From assembly GCF_000264995.1 (NCBI RefSeq), contig NW_006767444.1, forward strand, positions 430,285-494,284: DNA of 64,000 nucleotides, in the 5' to 3' direction. The notes under the pieces are model-generated. The model searched no databases and was not told where the DNA came from. It saw only the letters and a program-made list of their open reading frames with translations. Numbering within the stretch: position 1 is the first letter of the stretch; each line of letters opens with the position of its first letter. The position numbers and the translations under genes are program-made. Source of the DNA: Punctularia strigosozonata HHB-11173 SS5 (taxonomy: Eukaryota > Basidiomycota > Agaricomycetes > Corticiales > Punctulariaceae). Below, piece after piece: positions 34,942-48,400 of this stretch.

Positions 34942-36639
34942 CTACAACTGCTTCAAGCGGGCAGTGACTTCGGGTCCAATTTCCCTACCAGGGTCAAGGA
35001 ATAGTTCTACCCGCTTCTCATCTCGCGCCCAAGCCGAATACTCGCTCATCTAATCCGCAGAGTGGTTAATGAAGCCGCCCCACGAGGTTAGACAACATAC
35101 CTGGGCTTCCCTCCAGGCAGCGCCATCCTCCGCCGAAATGCGACGAAGCCGAGATTCAGCGCTTCCTTCTCCGCGATCCACCACCCACGACTCCAGAACC
35201 TGCCTCTTTGAATCTCTACCGTATATGTTGATGTGCTTCAGGCAGGGTACATCCCTTATGAGCTCTAACACGGCTGCCTCGGATACACCTGTGCCAGTAG
35301 GGCGCTGCTTTTCGTCGGATACGCCGACCGATAGCCGGAAATGTGTGCGCAATGTCAAACCGAAAATAGGCATTCCGCGCAAAATTATTCCCAATTCCTC
35401 CTGACAAATAAACGTTCAATCGAAGCTCTCAGAGAACCGCGAAATGACGATACTCACCAGCTCTCGCTTGCACACTGACTTACAATCGCATCCAGGATAC
35501 TTGTATTTATACTTTTGGTATTCGGAAAGGTCTTGGAACATCACCAACGTCAGCGAGGGAGCTTCTCCCATAAGCTCCGCCAGGTGGTTTTTGCAAGAGC
35601 GCCAGTGGGCGTGCACGTAATGCCAACAGAGCAATGATGGGGCGATCATTTGGACACTTTCCAGCGGTCTCCAGTACAGCGGCTTGACGATGATCAGTTC
35701 CTTGATGTGATCAGTTCCAAAGACCCGTATCGATCCACCCATGTCCGTCCATAAGGATATGCCTGGTCCCTGGTATTGATACTTATTAGTGAGTATGAAG
35801 GACCTTGTAGATTCCAGCGGAATATCCGGCGTCCATTCGTGTTCGTGGTATGCGATGTACCGCAGTGCAGGAAACGTGATGTGCATGCTGCACCACTGGG
35901 GAAGCCTTGACGTAGAATCCACGTAGGTCATGTGCAGATATCTCAGCCTAGGAAAGGTACCAGCTTCGTCAAGATGCGAAAGGTAAGTCTCCTCCAACGC
36001 TAGAGTTTCGAGACTTCGAGAGAAGCGCGATATGTCAGCCAGGCTGTTGGAGGGGTGCGGGAGGATGGTAGGTTGGACTTCGTGGCGGAGTCCCTGAGGT
36101 TTGCCAATATGTAGCTGTCGAAGGGGTTGTGACATGCGTTTCAGGAGAGGGGTGATACATTTGCTGCTCGAAGTGGCGAACTCAACGAGATGTTGCATGT
36201 CCACAATAATGTCCAAAACGCGTGGGTTCCAGGCTAGATATACACCCTTATCGAAGATATCGAGAGAGGACAAGAAAGGAGCCCCCTCCAGTATACATGC
36301 GAGGGCCTGAGTATCTTTGTCAAGTTCTGCCCGAAACCCCGGGTCGTCGAAGGGCATCTGTGACACTGTACGGTTGAGGGTGGTCTGAATATCCCATGAT
36401 AGCCGGCGAATGAGCGGGTGACATTTCAGGCCCTCCGATGTACCCAAAAACTCGGCAAAATGTATGGGGGACCGTACCGTCACCCTTCGATAGATTTGTG
36501 GTCGGCAGATGTCGCGGATCGTGCAGCATGTCGACCCAAGGCTGCACACATCGCGCGGACCCAACGAGTCAACAATACACATTATCACGTCGACCCCAAG
36601 GTCCATAAGCTGTATCGCATGTTCCAGGTTCTGATCCAT
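34942..36639 (-). CDS. F-box/LRR-like protein, copy C
   Basis: Exons on the minus strand are 36639-35458, 35400-35101 and 35049-34942, giving 529 residues with phase-0 junctions. Both introns are GT-AG (GTGAGT and GTATGT). The N-terminal F-box reads MDLGVDVIMCIVDSLGPRDV. The body has LRQLHIGKPQGL, LETLALEETYLSHLDEAGTF and PRLRYLHMTYV. Exon 2 starts EELGIILRGMPIFGLTLR, and exon 3 begins SEYSAWARDEKRVELFLDPG and ends without the acidic tail of copies A and B. It is more diverged from A and B than they are from each other. At the equivalent intron 2 donor it has GT where A and B have GC. Its target is unknown. Confidence 0.8.
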
Positions 36640-37970
36640 GTCAGAATGGGAAGCAAGAACTGTTCTGAGGTAGAGGTTGGCGAGAGATCAACTAGGCGAA
36701 AAAAGACACAGATTAACCTCAGGTGAAAGACACAACAAACGCGCGCGAATGCGGGTCGGCAAAAGCCGAGTCTGACTTCTGTCCTCGATACCTTCAGCCA
36801 CCCTTCCAGTTTGCCATTGTATCGATACACATCGCATGTCGTTGCACAACCTAGAAATTTTCTATTGTATCCATGGCCCACTACTACACCCACCACATGG
36901 CCGATTACTACAATCGCCACACGTCCACTGAATGCTGACACTCCATTGTATATATACCCGTCCTAGATCTTCCATACCTTCGAGTGTTATCCATGACTTA
37001 CCCCGCCATTCACGGTGTCTGCGGCTTATACCTTCATGCTGAAATGAACATCATTGATACTGAAGTTTGCAAACTTGATGGAAAATCGTTGTCGATGCGG
37101 CACCCTGCCATCCGTATCGCGGATGCAATACTCTTCATATATCTCAAATAACCCAACCTCCGGAACATGCAAAGTTGTTGAGCCGCACATCATAGGTGAA
37201 TGTGCCATGCTGCGAGGCGTACTTCTCGGACGTCGACGGCACCGAATGATGGGATCCTCCGTGTCATCAGGACAGTCCAGGCTCCCTATGTGAGTATATC
37301 CTTGGACATATCCCTCGTTCATTGTTGAAATGGCCTGCTTTTCACAGCCCGTACTTCCTGAACGCTTGTCTGACGTGGCCGTCCGGGGATTCGGTTTCCG
37401 CGTACATCGGATGCTGCGGTGGGGCCAAATACGAACTCTAAGCTTAACGGCTCCGTGATTACATTGTTCGGACGAAAGAGTTGAAACAAGTGAGATTATC
37501 TCTGGAGTCTAGCTGCGACGTTGGTCGTGAAGCCGTTGAGAGACGATCCTTCGCCATTCATCACGACACGGCCTCTATTCATCAGAGATCCCACGGCGTT
37601 CCGGTGCCAGAGAGCGACATATTGACGATCGTATCATCAAGAAGCTGGAGCATTGTGAAGAGAGAACATTTGACCAATTAATGGACTGGTGGGACAGATG
37701 CACATTGAAGCATTTCGTTCAACTCCACGACTAAGGACGACACATCACTAACGCATGCTATCGCGCATAAGGGCCCGGTGCAAGATACATACGCTTTGGG
37801 AACAGATTGGGTGGGAAAGATCTATTCAGTAGTATATGCGTGATTCGGTGACGTTCCGTCGCAGAGTCCCACAGTTCCCGATATCCGTCATGCCTGCTAT
37901 TCGCTCAAACGCGAGACAGATACACCGCATCAGGCATGGTATGCTTTCGTCACGTTGAAGCCTCATACCC
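36640..37970. other. intergenic between F-box genes C and D
   Basis: 1.3 kb holding the promoter of gene C and the 3' flank of gene D. A 98-codon minus frame at 37026-37322 has no recognisable family. Nothing else is supported. Confidence 0.45.
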
Positions 37971-39876
37971 CTAGCCGCTCCGCATGGCCCGGAGAATTCG
38001 AGCAGTGGCTTCGCGTCCGAGACTTCGATTGGGATCAAGGATCAGTTCCACCTGCCTGGGCTCCTGTGCCCAGTCAGAGAACTCGCGAAGCTGTCCAAAG
38101 ATACATCGATCAGCTCGGAAGTCTTTCGCCACGATCTCGATGAACGGTAACAAGACCCACCCGCTCTCTGCTCCATGTGTGGCCTTCCTCCTCCGTGACA
38201 CGGCGGATAGCCAACTGGGAGCCCCGGATTTTCGTCGCCCACGAAATGGGCTGGTGACCCTCCATTCCGATGATGTACATATTAAAATGCTCGAGACAGG
38301 GTATTGCCCTGAACAGGCGCAATGCAAAGGACTCAAAAGCGTCATACCCCGGAAATCTCACCGCTTTCTCTGCGGCGTTCCATCCGAGTTGGTGCACTCT
38401 CAGGTTCATGCCGGTGATAGGCATACCACGAAGAAGGTCCGCTAAGATCGACTGAGTGTACGAGTGTCAGTTCGTATCGTTAGTCGATCTTGGGTCTGGT
38501 CAGCTTACCAGACGCTCTTTCTGGAGACGGACGAATTGCCCCACGTTTTGGCCTGGCATTGCGGGAATTCCGAAAAAAACCGCTCTCAGCGAGTAGGCCT
38601 CTCCCATCAATTCGGCCAGCCAGTGACGAAGACCCCAAGGTCTAGCATCTTCTATGGAAAGTAGAAGCGGGGAGAGGTCTGCGATGCACCGAGTCAAATG
38701 CGAGGGATCGGGACTGTGTAGGTGACTGATATTCCCCTTGAGGAACAGTTCACGAACGTATCTGATCCGCTCGATTCGCCTCAACCCCCTGTCATCGGTT
38801 CGTATGACTAAGACGGGGGTTGCGTCGCCCGCAGAGTTTGCCATGAGATGAGTAGACGAGTCGTGCATATATTCTTCTGGGATTGCGGTGCCAGGGACCA
38901 TGAGGTACGTGATGTACCGTATTTCAGGGAACGTCTTGCGGATATGTGACCATTTGACGATGTCCTGAGGTGCGCCTTCAATGAATGACAAATCCAAACT
39001 CTTCAACCGAGGAAAGACGCCGGCCACAGATATACGAGATAGATACGACTCTTCAAGCTCCATGGACTCGAGAGAGTACGAGAACTGTGATACGTCGGCC
39101 AGACTATGAGACGGATAGTCCAATGCAGGGTGCGAAAGTTCCAAGAGCGGATTACGAGGTTTGGCGATATGTAAAGAGGAGAGAGGTTGCTTCATTCTTC
39201 TCAAAAGGCAAGTTCCGTAATCACTCCGAGCTACCGCGAACTCTGTTAGGTGCGGCATGCTGACGATGATGTCCATAAGGCGAGGGTCCTGGGCCAAACA
39301 TTCCCCATGATCGAGGATCTCGAGGTGAGTCAAGAATCGTGCGCCGGTCAGAATGTTGAGTAGCTTCCGCGTGCATAATATGAATTTAGCTCGGTGTATT
39401 GAGCTGTCAAAGGTTCCTGTCGCATGCAGCGCGCTCACGGCATTTTGAATATCGAACACGAGCGAGCGTATGGTGGGATGCCATTTCATCCCTTCTTCAG
39501 TTTCCAAGAACTCTGCGAAGGCGATAGCCTTTGGCATGCCTTTTATTTTGATACACTTGTAGAAGTACGGCCTGCAAAGGTCGTAAACTACGTGGCACGT
39601 CAGAGCCATATGACGAAGGTCCGGTTGGTGAAGCGAATCGATTACGCAGGCCAGAACATCGATATTCAGGTTGAATAGCGAGCTCTTGTCGGAACTGTCG
39701 CTAGCGGTGATGGTTGTCCGCATTCTGAAAGCCGTGAACTTCGTCCGATGTTGCGCGATGGACGGGTCGGACGAACGAGGTTGGAACCGAGAGGCGGTGC
39801 TGTTCGGCCGCCATGTGTTGGTGAGCCGTTGCTTGGTCCTGTTTGGCTTCAGGGCGACATCTTGAGTAGGCTGCAT
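37971..39876 (-). CDS. F-box/LRR-like protein, copy D
   Basis: Exons on the minus strand are 39876-38509, 38451-38161 and 38090-37971. The open frame allows 592 residues from 39876. The Met at 39723 (541 residues) places the F-box nearer the N-terminus, as in the other copies, so the start is uncertain. The F-box reads FNLNIDVLACVIDSLHQPDL. Family blocks follow: LEILDHGECLAQDPRL, PLSSLHIAKPRNPL, MELEESYLSRI and FPRLKSLDLS. Exon 2 carries RGMPITGMNLRVHQLGW, and exon 3 begins LREFSDWAQEPRQVELILDP. Introns start GTAAGC and GTGGGT. It runs tail-to-head with copy C, 1.3 kb apart. Confidence 0.78.
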
Positions 39877-40243
39877 CGGATTATCTGCTTGTTCTGTGTT
39901 TAGTCACCAGAAACCTGGGCCCCTCTCGACATGACTGTGTTTGCACTGTTATCTCCGGACTTTGACTGGCGCCGACGCTCCACGGTACCTTGTTCCTTAC
40001 ACGCGGCTGTACGACTTCTCGGGAGTCTTCGTTCTGCTTGAAACCATATTCAGCCAACTTCAGGTCGTGCATAGGTGACGGGTTACGGAAGGAAATGTAT
40101 CTATCAGAGAGCAAAGCTCGGCAGGGACAATGTGTCACTCCGTTGACGCGGCCAGTCTCGTAATCTCAACATCGACACAAAGAACGGCGCCGTATCGAGG
40201 AATCTTGCTCCCCAATCCAGACCGTGCTACTCTCTCTTCCGAG
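39877..40243. other. promoter region of F-box D, no gene
   Basis: Divergent intergenic sequence between F-box gene D and the terpene synthase. No conserved ORF is seen. Confidence 0.45.
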
Positions 40244-40371
40244 CGCACCAGTAGAGACGTTTCGTTTCAATAATTATTGAGAAACCCAATGCTCCCCCCC
40301 GCAAACTCTGGCCCGGATCTCGATACCGGATCTCAATAATTATTGGAAAACGAAACGTGTCTAGTGCTCGG
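40244..40371. repeat. MITE-like inverted-repeat element
   Basis: Two ~30-bp arms, 40253-40282 and 40331-40362, are near-perfect reverse complements (agagacgtttcgttt... and ...aaacgaaacgtgtct). Weaker complementarity extends outward to about 40240 and 40370. Each arm contains the self-complementary 12-mer caataattattg. The centre is ~48 bp with a C run. Size, A+T-rich arms and hairpin form suggest a miniature inverted-repeat element. No clear target-site duplication was found, so mobility is inferred. Confidence 0.65.
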
Positions 40372-40506
40372 CCCGATATGAGCTATCTTCTCGATCGGGC
40401 TGTATGTTATACAATGAAGGAACGGAACACACTCGAGTTTCCGGCCGCGGAGATGAGAATCCGGATTCTATAAAAGCTGCCAAATATCAGGCGAGACATA
40501 AGCGCT

Positions 40507-42469
40507 ATGGCTACGAGCACACTTACTTCTACCGATCATTCTTTCACCAGCTGCAACACATTGTCTTCAAATCTCGCAATGAGCGTAGATCCTGAGTCAA
40601 CTGATCCCGAACCTTCGCATGTTGCCACCTTCCTCACCGAACGATGGTGGGCAACCGAGATCTCGGCAGCGGACGGATCGGTGAGGTCTTGAATCTTCGC
40701 CGGCAGAGTGATGATTGACAATAATCCTAGCTTGCGATGGGCTACCACCCTGCTATGCTGACATCGCAAGCCCTCCTGCGGTTCTTGCACCACGATCGAC
40801 ACGTCGGCTCTCTCGGACTGTCTGACGATCTCCTCTCCGTCAAGATACCGATCACATTGATGGATATCCTCACTCGGACCCTCGAGCTGCAGAACGGGGA
40901 CGGATCCTGGGGCGATAAGCCGAGCCGCGAAGCGACAGCTCAGGCTGTCATAACGCTGGCCAACCTCGCCTCTCTACCCTACGTCGAGCTTATCCGTGAT
41001 CACATCTACAGTGCCATCGCCGCGGGCCGCAGTTATCTGGTATCTGTGGACGCCTTGCTTCAATCTAGAGTCTCCGTAGATTCTAGTGAGCACCGCCAGG
41101 CTATCGAGGTTGAAGAAGGAGTAAATCGCTCGTCCGAACCCTATGCTTCCACCGCGTTGCACCTTCCTATTCCGCTCTACGATCCCGCCTCCGCGGATAC
41201 TGGCATAACGGTACCCACAGACAAGATCCAAAAGTTCTGCCGGTTCTATCACCAATTGCCCATTTACAAGGGATACCCTGCTTGGCGACTGTTCTCATGG
41301 CTCATCACATCCTACATCTATCTTCCCGAGCTGCGCAGAATTCGTTTGAACGTCTTCAACAGACAGGGCATGAACGAGGATCCCTACTTCGAGTATCTTC
41401 CATTCTGTTGGATTGGTCCTAATTGCATGGAGAAGACGTACGCCAGCCCCTACACGATGTTCGATCTCATGGTCATCATCATGGTTAACTTCCAAGTGGA
41501 CGAATTTTTCGACCTTGTCGTTCGGGACCATGGTGAGGGGGCACTTGCGCACGTACAGCAAGCTGTTGAGGAGATGTGCAACGACCTGGAGGACGGTGTG
41601 CTTCCAGACACGCTTGCGCCATCTGATGACGCGTCGATCTCTCCGCAAGAGCATGTCCGCGCTCGCCTAGGACACTTTCTTCGCTTCCTCTTCAGCTATC
41701 CTCGGATACAGTGCGCGAGCGACGCAGACAAGGCTCATCTTCGCAAGGAGATTCGGATATTTCTCATGGCCCACGCGACGCAATGCGAGGACAATATCCG
41801 TCTGCAGTCACAGGAGCGCACCGACCTTTTTTGCACTCCACGTTCATCATATCTCAGATGGGTGCGCTCAACTGCGGCAGACCACTTCTCGACGCAATAC
41901 ACGTTTGCGTTCATGACTTGCCTCCTCGGACATGCAGGCAACAAGGGGCGCACAGCGAAGGAGTGGAGAGATTACTTTCCCACAGCGGAGCTCAAGTACA
42001 TCGCTCAAGACTGCGCTACGCACGTATCTGTTATATGCCGACAATTCAACGACTACGGGTCGCTGAGTCGCGACCGGGAAGAACGGAACCTTAACGGCGT
42101 CTTCTTCCCCGAGTTCGAAGGCCGTATCAAGGCCAAGAGCGATCTTCTCCTGAAGTCCGAGCTCCGCGCCATCTCGGACTATGAGCGTCGGATCATGGAC
42201 CTAACATACGACGAGCTTCTCCGGGTAGCTCAGGGGGCGATGGGGCCTGAACAGGGCAAGCGCGCGCACAAGGTATGTGGAGATCCTCACGAAGGCGTCA
42301 TCGTTATTCCAACGTCATATACAGCTGGTCCGATTGTTCCGTAACGTCGGTGATCTGTACAACCAGATATACGAGTTAAGGTATGACTTCGCTCTGTTCG
42401 GTGGTGCAGTGGCCTCGAGAGTTAATCCGCGTTCTTCGTTCCTATAGGGATATCAGTGCAAAGAAATAA
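40507..42469 (+). CDS. ent-kaurene-synthase-like class I terpene synthase
   Basis: Likely ionises a prenyl diphosphate to make a terpene. Four exons join exactly: 40507-40680, 40731-42272, 42325-42380 and 42448-42469, giving 597 residues. It aligns from memory with the C-terminal half of fungal bifunctional CPS/KS diterpene synthases: a beta-domain repeat LELQNGDGSWGDKP (about 110-122), EYLPFCWIGPNC, then the class I metal site VNFQVDEFFDL (DEFFD about 315-319) and NDYGSLSRDREERNLN (from about 498). The class II motif DxDD and the whole gamma/beta N-terminal half are absent. The upstream 130 bp give no room for it, so this is a half-length enzyme and not a gene cut by the window. No P450 or second terpene gene is adjacent. 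A hairpin element lies 140 bp upstream. The product is unknown. Confidence 0.72.
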
Positions 42470-43370
42470 CAGTGGAGACTCAGAGTCTCGTAATGGAACG
42501 AGATGTGTTGATAGAACATACTGTAAGCCGTTGCAAATAGAATACTTAATGAGTAGCGTATCGGCAAATTATGAACGTAGACGGTCGGAGAACTGGAAAC
42601 CTCGTTGGTGTGGCGTGGGACCCACAGAGCATCGTCGATGTCTTTCCTTCCGGCGTCCGCCTGCAGGACGCTTGCAACGCTGATACGCCCTCATGTTACA
42701 ACACGAGTCTCTCCCAATCACTTCCCTGGCAACCCTGCCCCATGAGCAACGATAGCCAATGGCGCAGACTGTGTTTGCGAGGCTATGACTAACCACATGC
42801 GCTGACGATACCACGCATGACAGCGCGACCGCGTCAACGAGCCTCTCGCACAACGTTCACCTCTGTCGTGTCCCTCAGAGCGATGCTGAATATCCCATCG
42901 GCTTTTCGAACGGCACAACGGGTGCAACTGTGCTTTTTGCTCCCGGTACTCGGGCGTGAGACCGGTGCTCACGATACCGTCGGCGCGACTCCCGTGTGCT
43001 TCCTGCGAAGGCCGAATATAGCACAGTGGCGGGTTGCATTCTCGCACCCTCGCAATTGCGGCAGCGGAACGCAGCGAACCTCGAAAGATGAAATCCCATC
43101 CAAATCCTCTCCATGACTGGGGTGTCAGCAACCCAGCAAGGTACCGTTGGCATTTCACACCCTCGGATGTCTTGGCATTTATCCGTCGGCATCTTCAGGG
43201 ACTCGCGGATTCCGTAATGTTGGACAAGATCAACTCGTAGTCTTTCTTTGCGATGAACGAACTAGAATATCTGGACGTTGCAGAGATGGACGAGAAGGCC
43301 CGTTGAACCGGGTGACTCCAGTCATCGACGAACACTCCAATGCTCTGGCGCTACAGCCCTAACGAACGGG
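42470..43370. other. intergenic, no gene recognised
   Basis: Spacer between the terpene synthase and the duplicated promoter of manganese peroxidase 1. Open frames on both strands show no conserved domain. Confidence 0.45.
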
Positions 43371-43648
43371 ATGGAACGGATCCGTTGTTTGGGTTGACTC
43401 CGGTGCCTTGGTCTCACAGAAGGCTATACGTTGAACCCAATCCTCTATATCGGGATTCCCTCGGTGCGACATCGACTTCCTATGCAGTCGGCGTCCACAC
43501 ACGGCTTCTCCCGACGCGTGGTCGACGGTGCTGGAACAAGTAATGTTCGCGCCGGTGGGCGCTCGGTCACCGCTAAAGGTTCCCTGTCCCTTACAGTGTC
43601 AAACCTACTCGTCCACGCTCATGGGACCAGGAAAACGGAGGGCTCTTC

Positions 43649-43726
43649 ATTGGCTCAAGGCAACGATGAACGAACAGGAGTAGTGGGCCGGAACATGCAA
43701 CGAATATGCGGCCTTCAGGTATAAAA
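43649..43726 (+). promoter_or_regulatory. MnP1 core promoter: inverted CCAAT and TATA
   Basis: An ATTGG (inverted CCAAT) at 43649-43653 and TATAAAA at 43720-43726 lie 150 and 80 bp upstream of the ATG. Both elements are kept at similar spacing before the second peroxidase. The duplicated promoter similarity extends back to about 43370. Function is inferred from position and conservation. Confidence 0.55.
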
Positions 43727-43802
43727 GCTGGAGATGCTCGTGGTACATACTTCAGGTCATCGAGTCCTTTCCTCGTCGCCCTACCTGGCAATACGCATAG
43801 CA

Positions 43803-45107
<1,305 letters not shown>

Positions 45108-45431
45108 ATTATTCATCTATGTAATCATCCTTGTACTTGGGCTTAAGTAGTGGCGAATGCGAACGGAGTGTAAACTCTCGTACTTCATTGTCGCGATCAC
45201 CCTGACCATTTTCGCGACTGTCTGTGCGAAATAAGTGGATAATATGTGGAAGAAACCGCTGAGAGAATGCCGGCGCCAGATTTTGCCGCGCCGGGATCAC
45301 GTGTAGGGCCATTGCCGAAATTTCTTGACGACCCCGCCTTCGAGTGACCATCCGCCGGTCTGCGAGTGCCCTCGTCCTTGGTTCCTGTCTGATCGTTCTC
45401 GTCGTTGCATACAACGACGAGCGCTTCCAAA
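45108..45431. other. short intergenic region
   Basis: MnP1 3' flank and RPO41 promoter. No gene is seen. Confidence 0.5.
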
Positions 45432-48400
45432 ATGATACCACGGACCGTTCGACAGCGCCTCGAGAGGACTTTGGTGTCTTACTCGCGCCAGTCGCTCCCT
45501 CGCCATGTCCGCTACTCGACACCATCCAAGCGCGTCAGCGCACAAGCACTCCCTTCAGGCTCAGTGCCCTCTCCCGACTACCCTTCTTTTTTGTCATCCG
45601 CAACGAAGCAAAACGTGCAAGCAGGGGTCAATTCTCCGAGTTCTAGCACGGCTGCGCAGACCGACGTGGAAGGGATGCACGAGTTCCTCAAGCTGAGGAC
45701 ACCGTACACCATGATCCCGACTCCAGCCCCCCTCGCGGAACCATCTGGACGGAAGCGTCCAACAACTCCCTCGCATAGCATCCAAGATCTCTACTTCACG
45801 GACACTCCCACTCAGGACCACCTCGCCATCATTGACGCGTGCTTGCACGACTGTTACGATGTGCCACGCGCCCAGAAGGTTTTCGACATGTTGCGGGATA
45901 ACCGACAACCGGGTGACCCCGTTCTGGAGCCGCGATTGTACAACAGCTTCCTCAAAGCTTATTTAGAGATGGCGTCCCGGCAGGCGGAGAAGCGGGTGCA
46001 CTGGCTCGAGGAGATGTGGGCGTTGTACGATGCCATGGAAGGTGACTCAAGAGAGAAGGTTCCTCCGACGGCCTCTACCTACGCTCTCATGCTTCTCGCA
46101 TGGAACCGCTATAACCCCGATTCCGCTACCCCAGTTCCCGAGGTGACCATGACTCCGCCGAATGAGCTCCTCCCCAATCTCCTCGACCGCAACATAAATG
46201 TATCCCTCGTGGTCTCCGATCGATACATCCCCGATTCCAAAGAAGCAGCGGACATAATCACGATTCTCTCCCGTGCCGCCGTGGAGCTGAACGTTTCGGG
46301 CGTTGTTACCGAGTTGGGTAGCGCGCAAGAAATTGGGATGCAGGCATCGGATCCGCTGGAGGGTGTACCCGATGTTAACCCCGTCATGAAGGTCAAGGTA
46401 AGACGTGGTGCTGCGCATATATGCTCCCGTACTCACTCGCTTGGCCGTTTGCAGGTTCGCGCTCCCGAGTTTGATGAAGATGGCAACCCCCTTCCGCCGC
46501 CTGATACACCCCCGGAAATGGAAGTCCCCTTCAATCTTTCGACTCTTCGCAAGCACCTCGCCAATGTCGCTTTTGCACGCCGCGTGCTTCCCGAGGACGT
46601 CGCCGCACGCCAGAAGCTCCTCGAAGAGTCCGTCTACGACATTGCTACAGCCCGTCTCCAACACGAGTCCAACATGCTCGAAGAGATCGGTCTTGGCGGG
46701 GAGAAGACGCTTCGGACGACGCAGCTGAAGCGGTGGATGTGGCAGTGGCATCAGAAATTGGAGGAAAGATTGACCAACGATATTCAAGAGCTTATCAAGC
46801 AGGAGGAGATCATGACGGCTAAGAGGTCGCGGAAGGACGAGCGGTTGGGCCCCTTCCTAAGCCTCCTTAAGCCGAGCAAGCTGTCGTTGATTACAATCCT
46901 CGAGTTGATGCACCTCAGCGGCTCGGGCGGAGTGAACTCTGGCATGAAGACCGCCCGTGCGCTCCTTACGGTCGGGAAGGCGGTCGAACTCGAGTACAAG
47001 GCGGAGATGTGCCGCAGGAACGACATTCAGATCCCTCAAGCATCGTCCACTTTCGCGTCGAAATCGGAGATTGAGAAGAAGCAGCGAGGGTTCTTCACAG
47101 GCTTGGGCTACCGCGAACTGCACGCTCGTCGCGTAGCCGCTGCACGATATGTCCAGGAAGCCGAGGAGTGGACGTCCGAGTGGACCCAAGAGCTGAAGGT
47201 CCGAGTCGGCAGCTTCCTTGTGGACACGCTCATGGACGTCGCCACCGTTGAGCGTACCGCGATCAACAAGGTGACCGGCCAGGAAGTGACCGAGGAGCAC
47301 CCAGCGTTCTATCACTCCTACGAGTACATGAAGGGACACAAGCTTGGCATCATCAGGTTGAACCCAGTCGTCGCGGAGCGAATGGCAAAGGACAACCTCC
47401 GAGATACGCTGCACCCTCGACACTTGCCGATGTTGGTGAAGCCGAAGCCCTGGCTGGACCACAACCAGGGCGGATATATCTACAACAAGAGTACGTTCTG
47501 GCTTTGACATAACGTCAGACATTGCTGATCGTAGTGATAACCCCAGCAAGCGCCATGCGGTTTAAGGAATCTCGTGAACAGGAAGTTTACCTCGCGCATG
47601 CCTCCGCTCAGGGTCACGTAGAGCTTGTCTACGCTGGCCTGGATGTTCTGGGCTCCACGCCATGGGTGATCAATCGTGATGTCTTCGACATTGTGTTGCA
47701 AGTTTGGAACTCGGGCGAGCGTTTTGCCAAGATTCCGCCTGCTGCATTCGACGGACCCGAGCCTGAGCGACCCGGCGAGGGCGAGACCGATCCTCACAAG
47801 AAGACCATCTATATAACGCGAGCGAAGCAGTACGCACAGGACAAGGCGTCTAACCATAGCGAGAGATGCAATGTGAATTACAAGATCGAAATCGCGCGCG
47901 CGGTACGTTGATTCTGCAGCCTCTCTGGCCTCGCGCAGAAGCTGATTGTTACCTGCAGTTCCTCGGCGACACTTTCTATCTTCCTCACAACTTGGATTTC
48001 CGCGGTCGAGCCTATCCTATCCCACCGCACTTGAACCACATTGGCGACGATCTGGCCCGTGGTTTACTCAAGTTCGGCGAATCGAGACCCCTCGGCGAGC
48101 GCGGTCTGCGTTGGCTCAAGATCCACTTGGCCAACCTTTACGGTTATGATAAGGCCTCATTCGACGAGCGCGTGAATTGGGTGCACGAACGTATGGAGCA
48201 GATCTATGACAGTGCTACCAAGCCGCTTGATGGGCAACGGTGGTGGACCCATGCAGACGACCCGTGGCAATGCCTTGCGACGTGCAAGGAGCTCCACGCC
48301 GCTCTTGAATCACCGGATCCGCTCGCCTTCGAGTCGAGTTTGCCTGTGCACCAGGACGGAACTTGCAATGGTTTGCAGCACTACGCGGCCCTTGGAGGCG

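Noticed and set aside
40507-42469. Terpene synthase within a biosynthetic gene cluster
   Set aside because: Neighbours are an F-box gene and a peroxidase. No P450, prenyltransferase, transporter or regulator lies nearby in the window.
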